This document shows, one piece after another, positions 59,435-64,000 of a stretch of DNA of 64,000 nucleotides (positions are counted from its first letter, which is position 1; every line of letters begins with the position of its first letter). The notes beneath the pieces are model-generated. The model was not told where the DNA came from, did not search any database, and saw only the letters and a list, made by a program, of their open reading frames with translations. The position numbers were made by a program, and so were the translations under genes. This stretch comes from Eublepharis macularius (Eukaryota > Chordata > Lepidosauria > Squamata > Eublepharidae): the NCBI RefSeq assembly GCF_028583425.1, contig NC_072797.1:20122001-20186000 (forward strand), read 5' to 3'.

Positions 59435-62400
59435 TACCTACCTCACAGGGCTTTTGTGAGGATAAATTGAAGAAGGGAAGAAGAGGGCAAGATTTGGCCT
59501 TTTAAATTTAACATTGTTAGATTCTGAATATTGTTGTTTTCAGAATTTTAAAGAGTTTTAGTTTATTATTTTTAAATGAGTAGCAGGCCTTTGGTCTCAA
59601 GGGAATTGGAGAGAAAATAGCTAGCTTTTTTTTTCTGGTGGAGTGGAGACCCTCAGGCCTGCATTCCAAACCAAAACACTTTTTTAAAAAAAATGTCCTG
59701 GTTTAATTGGATTCGATCAGGCTTTCAGTCAGGAAGGCCTGGTCTGTGGGTCAGGACAGGAAGTGGTGAAGAATGGCTTTGTGAAGCAAGAGCTCCAGAG
59801 TAACATCATCTTAGGAAATTGGCAGGAATGCCCACATGTCTTTCATCCAGCTGGTGTAGAGGGGCTGGAGATGGAATGAGTTCTTCTAGTTTTAAAAGTG
59901 GCACCATGCAGGCAGAGGCTTGGATCCAGCCATGTGCATGCAAATGGAGACACATACCTAGTGCAATTGCTTTCTTCCATATTGTATTATAGTGTCAGAA
60001 ATTAATTGCACAAAATTGTGTGCTAGCAGTCACGCAAGTGGTGATACATTAACAAACAAATCCTGAGTTTCTCCAGTCTAAGCCCATTGAAATCAATGGG
60101 CTTAGACTGGAGTAAGTCTGTTTAGGATTGCACCGTAAGTTTGATCAAGCACACATGGAAATATAGCACTGGATCCAACCCAAAGGGTCAGATTTCAGGT
60201 TGCAGATCCTGGAATATTGAATGCTGTCTTCCAAGTCACTGGCTTGCTAGTTCATGGTTTGTCTTTGGTTGTCTTTTTCCATCTTTACAATTTTTGCGCT
60301 GAGAATCCACTTATAAGTATTTCTTATCAGGAGATGTTACACTGTTTTCCTAGGTTCCTTGTGCGGATGTTGAACATCAAGGCGCATATTGGTGCCGTGT
60401 ATATAATGACCAAGATGCTCAAGAAAGCCAGAAGGCAGAAGTTGTTGTAGGTAAGAAACTTTAGTGAGTGTAATAAGCAGAATCCCAGCAATTTCTGCTG
60501 GGAAATTGGGTCATACAAGCAGGCCACCCACAGAAGCTTGTTGGAGAGGGGAATTCTCTTTACCTCTCCCTGCTGGCCTCTGCTCCTGCTCCCCTTCCCA
60601 TCTTGTTCAAGTTCCTCTTTTCTTTCCTTCCTCTATTCTGGTTATACTTCTCCCTTAAGAAACCAACAGATTCCCTTAAATGCACAATTAACTATTCAAT
60701 TTTTGTATCTCTTACATTCAGTCTTCTATCAATGAAAAAAGTGCAAAATGTTAGTCTCAATATAGTTATAAGTTCATAAATACAATAGCATAAATAGTAA
60801 TAAATAATCAATACTCTGGTTGTTGTGGGTTTTCCGGGCTGTATTGCCGTGGTCTTGGCATTGTAGTTCCTGACGTTTTGCCAGCAGCTGTGGCTGGCAT
60901 CTTCAGAGGTGTAGCACCAAAAGACAGAGATCTCTCAGTGTCACAGTGTGGAAAAGATGTTGGCAGGTCATTTGTATCTACTCAGGAGGGGTGGGGTTGA
61001 GCTGAGTCATCCTGTAAGAGTTTCCCAGGGTGTGGAATGCTAATGGAGGGAGGCTTCACTGTATCCTGAGGAGGTTCTTTTGCATATGGATTGGTGCTTG
61101 ATGTGCTAATCTTCTCTGCAGGGCTATTGTCGAGTATAGAGTGTTTTGTTAGCCTGGTGTTTTTCAGAACTGGAAACCATGCTCTGTTCATTCTTAAGGT
61201 TTCTTCTTTCCTGTTGAAGTTTTGCTTATGCTTGTGAATTTCAATGGCTTCCCTGTGCAGTCTGACAAAGTAGTTGGAAGTGTTGTCCAGTATTTTGGTG
61301 TCCTGGAATAAGATACTGTGCCCTGTTTGAGTTAGGCTATGTTCAGCCACTGCTGATTTTTCAGGTTGTCCAAGTCTGCAGTGTCTTTCATGTTCTTTTA
61401 TTCTTGTCTGGATGCTACGCTTTGTAGTCCCGATGTAAACTTGTCCACAGCTGCAGGGTATATGGTATACTCCTGCAGAGGTGAGGGGGTCTCTACTGTC
61501 TTTTGCTGATCATAGCATCTGTTGTATTTTTCGGGTGGGTCTGAATACTGCTTGAAGGTTATGCTTTTTCATAAGCTTTCCCATCTGATCAGTAATTCCT
61601 TTGATATATGGAAAAAACACTTTTCCTGTAGGAGACCGTTTTTCCTTGGTTGTTTGATTCATCCTGGGTTTGATTGCTCTTCGGATTTCATTTCTGGAGT
61701 AGCCATTTGCCTGAAGTGCGTGGTTTAGATGATTAATTTCCTCATTGAGAAAGTGCGGCTCACATATCCGTCTTGCGCGATCCACTAATGTTTTCATTAT
61801 GCCTCTTTTCTGCCGGGGGTGGTGATTGGAGTTTTTGTGTAAGTACCGATCAGTGTGAGTTGGTTTCCTGTAGACCTTGTGACCTAACTGAAAGTTTGCT
61901 TTGCGGATCAATACTCTGATCCTTATAAATACTCTAACATCAATTGCATACAAATAGTCGAACTATCATATAAATATGTTGTAAGTCAAATCCATATATA
62001 GTCAAAATTCCATTTCCATTCCATTCCATACAATGATAATATTATCCCAAAGTACACTCCATATATTCCTTCTAACAAAAGTAAAGCTAATGCACAGTCT
62101 CTATTAAGCTTGTGAGGAATGGAGGTCCTCTGATGCAGTGATAAAGAAAGCCGTAGTAGACTAGAATGTATCCAGCCGAATATGAGGGAACCACTCCTCT
62201 TGTTCAGCCTGGCAAAACACTAGCTGCCTTCGTTTCGCGTAGTTGCTTTCTCAGGGGCTATAACAAGCGAATAACCAGAGACATTATACACACCATCTCT
62301 ATACACAACATACTGTAATACCTGTGAAAACAATCAAATCAATAGTACTCACTTATCTTCTAGTCAACCTTTTCTCATAGGATGTACCTGGAGGAATTTC

Positions 62401-63940
62401 GACGGAGGCAATATCCCTAGTCCAGAACAGCATTCTGTGGGGTTATAAGGTTAAATGACCCCACCCCCTTCCTACAAATACTTGTAGAGTAATGTGGAGA
62501 TTGACGTATGCTTTCTTTAAGGGACGAGTCCTTTAATGAGAAGTATTTGCAGGAAGGCAAACCATGTTGCCCCTGACTCCATTTTTATCCTTGCATACTG
62601 CGCCTGCACAGGGATAAAATGTGAGTCATCAGCAACACAGTTTGTCTTTTATATAGTAGGATTAGCTGCTGCTTTTTTAAAAAAGAGGGTACCCCTGTTC
62701 GGTTACTTTCAGGTCAAAATATTACAGTGGGAAAGTTGCGTCTTTTACCCAAGCAAACACATGCCTTCTTAATATGGAAACCAGAGTTTTCATAATACAG
62801 TAGCCTACTTAGAAATATGCTAGGTGATGCAGAAAGCTTATCTGCTGGTGTCAGGTGTCAAGTTTCTCCTATGCACATGATTTTGCTGGCGAGCCTGTCT
62901 ATGGCAGAGGTGAGCAAGCATGGAGGCTAAACAACTCAGACCAGGTCAAATGGACTTCTACAAGCAGAGCCTTTACAGAAGGGTGCCGAGAGGACAAACA
63001 GCAGATGGTTAGAGCAAGATAGCCACGATACAAGGGAAACACTTCTGTAGCAAAAGCATCGCTTGTCTATCAGGCTTTGTTTCCCAGCAGAGGTGGGGGA
63101 AGCATGCAATGTAGTACCAAAGCTGCATCAGTCTGCTCTTCGTAGATTTAAATTATTTATGTATACCCTGCCTTTCTCCCCAGTGGGGACCCAGAGTGGC
63201 TTGCATCCTTCTTCGTCCTTCCATTTTGTCCTCAAAACAACCGTGTGAGGTAGGACAAGCTGAGTGACTGGCCCAAGGTCACCCAGTAAGCTTCTGTGGC
63301 AGAGCGGGAATTCGAACCTGGGCCTCTCAAAGCCTAGGCCAGCACTCTCACTGCTATACAATGCTGTCCCCCATTACTCATTCCCAACTGACCTTTAAAG
63401 AACTTAAATTTACCCTAGGTTATCTTCCACTTGTATTTCGTACATATCCTAAATGAAATCAAGAACTTCTTCTTTTTGTTTTCTTGAAACCCAAGGTGGA
63501 AAATCTATTGCAGTAGAATGCACCGAAGGTAAAGTCAGCCTTTGATGGGGTAGAGCTTCTTGGTGAATTCTGCATGCTGGGAATGATAGATGTTATAACA
63601 TTAATTGCAATAGGATATTTATGCTACATTGGGCACTAGTGTTTATACTGTGTTGATTTACTTCTGCATGTCCTCATATCTCTGTTTATATCTTCTATTA
63701 ATGATACAAAAAATGTCCTTTTCTTTGTCACTGAATGTGGAGCAGCTTTACCTGTGTAACGTATTTAACACATCACCATAAACCATAATCATTAAGTATG
63801 ACCTTCCTTCCTTCCGCCTTTAGCTTTCTGTTAGATCTATTCATGACTCTCCTTATAATATGTCTGTCAAAGTCACCGTTACTCAGTTTTCTATTTTCTG
63901 TATTCCCTTTCAGAAGATTTAACTGGTGTCGTAAAGCCTG
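41191..63940 (+). CDS. MALT1: MALT1, paracaspase, first eight exons (gene continues right of the window)
   Basis: MALT1 is the scaffold and cysteine protease of the CARD-BCL10-MALT1 complex, which relays antigen-receptor signals to NF-kappaB in the cytosol. Exons: 41191-41345, 43325-43491, 47514-47635, 49674-49824, 57572-57750, 60354-60450, 63496-63528, 63914-63940. All introns are GT-AG and all phases agree. The 310 residues present hold the death domain (about 15-105), Ig1 (about 109-195) and Ig2 (about 205-290), then the alternative exon 7 segment and linker. The N-terminus before the death domain is shorter than in human. The Ig3 and caspase-like parts lie outside the window. Identity with human MALT1 is clear throughout, for example EKGCTV, YQWFK and HQGxYWC. 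Confidence 0.97.
41604..41690 (+). repeat. Penelope-like terminal-repeat fragment
   Basis: GACTGAGGAAGGAAGCTCTG, CTCTCGAAAAGTTACACC, CGCCACTGGACTCAAAC. It carries the CTGANGA word and a GAAA word. Confidence 0.65.
41853..42150. repeat. Penelope-like inverted terminal-repeat pair
   Basis: Left tail GGTTTTCAGTGTATACACTT on minus, right tail TCTGACGAAGGAAACTCTGA and AGGTGCCACTGGACTCAAAT on plus. Both ends show AAAAGCAGGATTTGAGTCCA or its reverse. Confidence 0.75.
42296..42450 (+). repeat. Penelope-like terminal-repeat fragment
   Basis: CATCTGAAGAAGCGGGCTCT, AAAGTTTATGCTAGAATAG, TTAGTCTTTCAGGTACCACA. Confidence 0.7.
42705..42865. repeat. Penelope-like terminal-repeat pair, degraded
   Basis: GGTCCAGTAGCACCTTAAAG and its degraded mirror TTTTAAGGTGCTATTGGACC. 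Confidence 0.65.
43325..43491 (+). CDS. MALT1: MALT1 exon 2 (second half of death domain)
   Basis: Acceptor TTTACAG, donor A/GTTAGT. It encodes SPQELEQCSLQVLEPDGSPS, then LLGEKGCTVLEIRELLQALE and HSEALQCLGPS. LEQCSL.VLEP.GSPS and EKGCTV are diagnostic for MALT1. The donor is a weaker GTTAGT. Confidence 0.96.
43587..43800 (+). repeat. MIR/CORE-like SINE
   Basis: GTCAGTGTGGTGTTAGTGGG, B box CAAGTTCGAATCCCCACTC, core CTTGGGCCAGTCACTCTCAG, A-rich end. Confidence 0.82.
44150..44465 (+). repeat. MIR/CORE-like SINE followed by a Penelope-like tail fragment
   Basis: SINE 44150-44375: GTAGCATAGTGGTTAAGTGG, GGTTTGAATCCCACTATTG, CCTTGGGTAAGCC, ending TAGAAGAGTGGCATATAAG. From 44388 GGGCTCAAGTCCTTGAAAG and GCGGCACAAGACTCC belong to a Penelope-like tail. 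Confidence 0.8.
45049..45084 (+). repeat. (GA)n microsatellite
   Basis: About 16 GA units with one interruption. Confidence 0.95.
45290..45745. repeat. two MIR/CORE-like SINEs head to head
   Basis: 45290-45540 on minus (ACCCTGTGAGGTGGGTGGGG, CACCCAGCTGGCTTCGAGC, head TTAACCATTACACCA). 45541-45745 on plus (GTGTGGTGTACTGGTTAGAG, TTCAAATCCCCACTCTGCC, GGGTGACCTAGGGCTGC). Confidence 0.85.
45750..47510. other. MALT1 intron 2, remainder, nothing recognised
   Basis: No exon or repeat family identified. Reading frames of about 100 codons on the minus strand lack recognisable domains. Confidence 0.4.
47514..47635 (+). CDS. MALT1: MALT1 exon 3 (first half of Ig1)
   Basis: Encodes IKIAVEPESQAVLSGKVVRL, then NCLATGYPLLHYQWFKQEKE. 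It contains the first Ig cysteine and the YQWFK core tryptophan. Acceptor TTTTTTGCAG, donor GAG/GTAAAT; ends in phase 0. Confidence 0.97.
47636..49040. other. MALT1 intron 3, mostly unassigned
   Basis: No feature seen before the SINE at 49046. Confidence 0.4.
49046..49445 (-). repeat. tRNA-derived SINE split by a foldback element
   Basis: ATGAAGCTGCCTAATATGGA at left, GCTGGGGATTGAATGTGGAC and CACTCAGCCATGGTCCTACC at right. The insertion is 49139-49340. Confidence 0.82.
49139..49340. mobile_element. foldback MITE, 202 bp, TAA/TTA flanks
   Basis: Ends GAGCCAAACTACAAGTGACT and GTCACTTGTAGCTTGGCTC. Same family and same host SINE family as 23059-23292, but a different insertion point in the SINE, so an independent event. 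Flanks are TAA left and TTA right. Confidence 0.8.
49674..49824 (+). CDS. MALT1: MALT1 exon 4 (second half of Ig1)
   Basis: Encodes IPHGNAPELVFNQVSADDAG, then FYICRVNSG and FSQWAQLVVCD. DAGFYxCRVN is the Ig1 F strand with the second cysteine. Acceptor AACTTAG, donor CAAG/GTGAGT. Confidence 0.97.
50107..50142 (+). repeat. (AAAT)n microsatellite
   Basis: About 8 AAAT units, following a GGTGGTATACAAATTG context typical of a SINE tail. Confidence 0.93.
50450..50700 (-). repeat. LINE 3' tail (L1- or L2-like)
   Basis: CTTTATTCAAGCTTTAAAAAG, AT-rich with AATATGAAATATGAAAAAATT, on the minus strand. It resembles the tail at 5140-5385. Confidence 0.5.
50725..50890 (-). repeat. MIR/CORE-like SINE
   Basis: ATCCTTACAACAGCCCTGTG, GGGCCAAAGTCACCCAGTAA, GCAGGGATTTGAACTTCAG. 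Confidence 0.82.
51524..51710. repeat. truncated copy of the CAGGGCTTTTTT hAT-type MITE
   Basis: Shares ACTCCCCTCTGTCTGAAGAT, GGCCATGTGACCATTTTTGC, and the right end CCAGAAAAAAAGCCCTG. Left terminus missing. Confidence 0.8.
51720..52640. other. MALT1 intron 4, nothing recognised
   Basis: AT-rich, no feature seen. Confidence 0.4.
52650..52860 (-). repeat. 5S rRNA-derived SINE
   Basis: On the minus strand GGAAGCTAAACAGGGTCAGC, TTGGTTAGTAATTGGATGGG and AGACC copy the 5S internal promoter. The body CAGAGGCAGGCAATGGCAAA, ending GGGGTTGCCATAAGTCAGC, is the same as at 34882-35066. Confidence 0.9.
52870..53700. other. MALT1 intron 4, GC-richer unassigned stretch
   Basis: 53130-53700 has scattered mirrored words (GTTTTTCCCTGG / CAGGGAAAAA), suggesting an old DNA transposon whose ends I cannot set. 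Confidence 0.35.
53703..53932 (-). repeat. MIR/CORE-like SINE
   Basis: ACACAACCCTGTGAGGTAGG, GGCCCAAGGTCACCCAGTGA, head CTTAACAACTACACCTCAC. Confidence 0.85.
53940..55290. other. MALT1 intron 4, nothing recognised
   Basis: No feature seen. The 54810-55130 interval is GC-richer than its surroundings but unassigned. Confidence 0.4.
55295..56085 (-). repeat. 5S rRNA-derived SINE split by a 552-bp insertion
   Basis: Right piece on minus: GATGGGAGATCAGGGTCTCT. Left piece ATCAAGTCACAATGAACTCA is the SINE end. The insertion (55336-55887) is flanked by CCCCATAG and ACCCATAG, seven of eight identical. Confidence 0.75.
55336..55887. mobile_element. unclassified DNA element, 552 bp
   Basis: Near-identical 8-bp flanks. 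The interior repeats TTTGAGCTTCGGTGTGCTC twice (near 55515 and 55733) and contains mirrored TTCTTGCTGTTTGCAAACAG. Ends (AGAGGCTGATTCGGG and GGGTGGTGCAC) are not clear inverted repeats, so the superfamily is uncertain; the 8-bp flanks suggest hAT. Confidence 0.6.
56100..57105. other. MALT1 intron 4, one inverted-repeat pair, otherwise unassigned
   Basis: GGGAAAAGTCCCCTCCACA (about 56728) and GTGGAGGGGACTTTCCCTC (about 56874) are mirrored across about 150 bp. Confidence 0.4.
57115..57300 (+). repeat. tRNA-derived SINE
   Basis: TCTCAGTGGCAGAGCATTTG (A box), GGTTCAGTCCCTGGCATATC (B box), tail TGACCTACTGATAGACCAAT. Same family as 7505-7735 in the opposite orientation. Confidence 0.85.
57310..57490 (+). 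repeat. MIR/CORE-like SINE, degraded
   Basis: CCAGCGTGGCGTAGGGGCTA at the head and GAGAACTATGTAAGTTGCTT then an (AATAAA)-rich end. Confidence 0.6.
57572..57750 (+). CDS. MALT1: MALT1 exon 5 (first half of Ig2)
   Basis: Encodes LPENKLFICTHPLSQSLIAG, then EMLVLHCEAIGTPVPQYQWF and KNGSPLMNGDKKAYV. The pairing of LVLxC with YQWFKN marks Ig2. Acceptor TTTAAG, donor GTG/GTGAGC; ends in phase 0. The human protein has a longer link between the two Ig domains. Confidence 0.96.
57751..58300. other. MALT1 intron 5, 5' part, nothing recognised
   Basis: No feature seen. Confidence 0.4.
58313..59274 (-). mobile_element. Penelope-like element with GIY-YIG endonuclease remnant, foldback inversion
   Basis: Flanks ATCCTAAGAA (58303-58312) and ATCTTAAGAA (59275-59284) are a target duplication with one difference. 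The minus strand at 59022-58726 encodes CPSALYIGQTSQPLRKRING, then REAAELEFICKFDS. These are the GIY-YIG nuclease signature (LYIGQT...R) and its downstream catalytic Glu region. From about 59041 a stretch of the same coding sequence is repeated in inverted orientation (about 100 bp), followed by a plus-oriented terminal repeat; the left terminal repeat is minus-oriented. The reverse transcriptase is missing. CTGACGA at 59156-59162 and GAAA at 59179-59182 frame a GAGAA/TTCTC stem. Confidence 0.9.
59375..59500 (+). repeat. SINE fragment containing a (CT)n run
   Basis: GATGACCTTGAGCTAATC, (CT)n at 59392-59429, then CTACCTCACAGGGCTTTTGT. Confidence 0.7.
60064..60137 (+). repeat. short common squamate repeat
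   Basis: AAGCCCATTGAAATCAATGG then AGTCTGTTTAGGATTGCACC. Further copies at 59278-59352, 30630-30720, 34806-34868 and 40690-40790. The 58313-59274 Penelope element is inserted in one of them. Confidence 0.7.
60354..60450 (+). CDS. MALT1: MALT1 exon 6 (end of Ig2)
   Basis: Encodes VPCADVEHQGAYWCRVYNDQ, then DAQESQKAEVVV. DxEHQGxYWCxVYND is nearly identical to the human Ig2 F and G strands. Acceptor TTTTCCTAG, donor TAG/GTAAGA; ends one base into a Gly codon. Confidence 0.97.
60819..61906 (-). mobile_element. Penelope-like retroelement, 3' part with nearly open reading frame
   Basis: The target duplication ATCAATACTCTG is exact (60807-60818, 61907-61918). One minus-strand frame runs from the 5' truncation to about 60982 with a single TGA at 61510-61512. 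Upstream of the stop: KVYRKPTHTDRYLH, NHHPRQKRGIMKTLVDRA, the end of the reverse transcriptase. Downstream: GVYHIPCSCGQVYIGTTKRS, the GIY-YIG endonuclease with its CxC, then HREAIEIHKH. The untranslated end (60823-60990) is the same tail as the palindrome at 35067-35335; its hairpin core has CAAA instead of GAAA. Confidence 0.92.
61960..62480 (-). repeat. possible further Penelope-like tail
   Basis: On the minus strand CCCTGAGAAAGCAACTACGC then GAAACGAAGGCAGC (about 62256-62223) has the same order of words (CTGA-GA-AG, short stem, CGAAAC) as the other tails. No coding part or target duplication found. Confidence 0.4.
63143..63366 (-). repeat. MIR/CORE-like SINE
   Basis: TTTGTCCTCAAAACAACCGT, GGCCCAAGGTCACCCAGTAA, B box GGAATTCGAACCTGGGC, head CACTCTCACTGCTATAC. 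Confidence 0.87.
63496..63528 (+). CDS. MALT1: MALT1 exon 7, 33-nt alternative micro-exon with TRAF6-type motif
   Basis: The segment between CCCAAG and GTAAAG is exactly 33 nt. It encodes (G)GKSIAVECTE; human exon 7 gives the same length and the same AVECTE ending. In mammals inclusion makes isoform MALT1A and adds a TRAF6-binding site, and skipping makes MALT1B. Both borders are in phase 1, so skipping keeps the frame. The preceding residues (GKSI) differ from human. The donor is GTAAAG rather than GTAAGT, in keeping with regulated use. Confidence 0.9.
63914..63940 (+). CDS. MALT1: MALT1 exon 8, 27-nt micro-exon
   Basis: Acceptor CCCTTTCAG, donor CTG/GTAAGT. It completes an E codon and encodes DLTGVVKP, at the place of human EDELNNLGHP. 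Only E, D, L and P are shared, so this part of the linker evolves quickly. Phase is kept. Confidence 0.85.
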
Positions 63941-64000
63941 GTAAGTATAACATTAATTCATAAGACTATCCCTGCAGGACACAAGGGAAGTTGGTAAAAA

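Noticed and set aside
58726..61953. A host gene for a GIY-YIG nuclease in the MALT1 introns
   Set aside because: Both copies lie inside Penelope-like insertions with target duplications, are truncated and are on the opposite strand.

Overview
This is nuclear DNA of a vertebrate, almost certainly a squamate reptile. The evidence is two spliced vertebrate genes separated and interrupted by a squamate-style repeat load: BovB/RTE, L2, CR1 and L1 LINE pieces, MIR/CORE-like and tRNA-derived SINEs, 5S rRNA-derived SINEs, Penelope-like elements, many short hAT-type elements, a Helitron and long microsatellites. A gecko would fit the repeat flavour, but that is a guess. There are no bacterial features, CRISPR arrays or operons.

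Left part, minus strand: the 5' coding end of ALPK2 (alpha-protein kinase 2). Three exons are visible. 18033-18163 holds the probable start codon, 15057-15174 holds the middle of the N-terminal Ig domain, and 8497-10273 is a 592-codon exon that ends the Ig domain and enters the long acidic, low-complexity part. The splice phases fit and give 670 residues. The rest of ALPK2, including the second Ig domain and the kinase, must lie left of base 1. Bases 1-8496 appear to be intron.

Middle, about 18.2-40.9 kb: the intergenic space (and perhaps the 5' untranslated region of ALPK2), built largely of nested transposable elements. A 124-bp segment with splice-like borders at 31655-31778 on the minus strand is the only weak candidate for an extra exon.

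Right part, plus strand: MALT1 (paracaspase) starts at a GC-rich, CpG-dense promoter (about 40920-41460) with its ATG at 41191. Eight exons are resolved to the base, ending at 63940: the death domain, two Ig domains, the 33-nt alternative exon 7 that carries a TRAF6-type motif, and exon 8. The caspase-like domain lies beyond the window. Head-to-head ALPK2 and MALT1 is the arrangement known in mammals (human 18q21), so this is conserved synteny.

Most striking outside the genes: (1) at least ten Penelope-like pieces, four with clear 10-14 bp target-site duplications and two still coding GIY-YIG endonuclease remnants. Their terminal repeats carry a recurring CTGANGA - hairpin - GAAA arrangement that looks like a hammerhead ribozyme core. 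(2) A structurally complete non-autonomous Helitron (3597-4243) filled with a 52-bp minisatellite. (3) Several hAT-like families defined here by exact or near-exact 8-bp target duplications, and a second family flanked by TTA/TAA. (4) A threefold ~200-bp tandem repeat about 250 bp upstream of the MALT1 CpG island.
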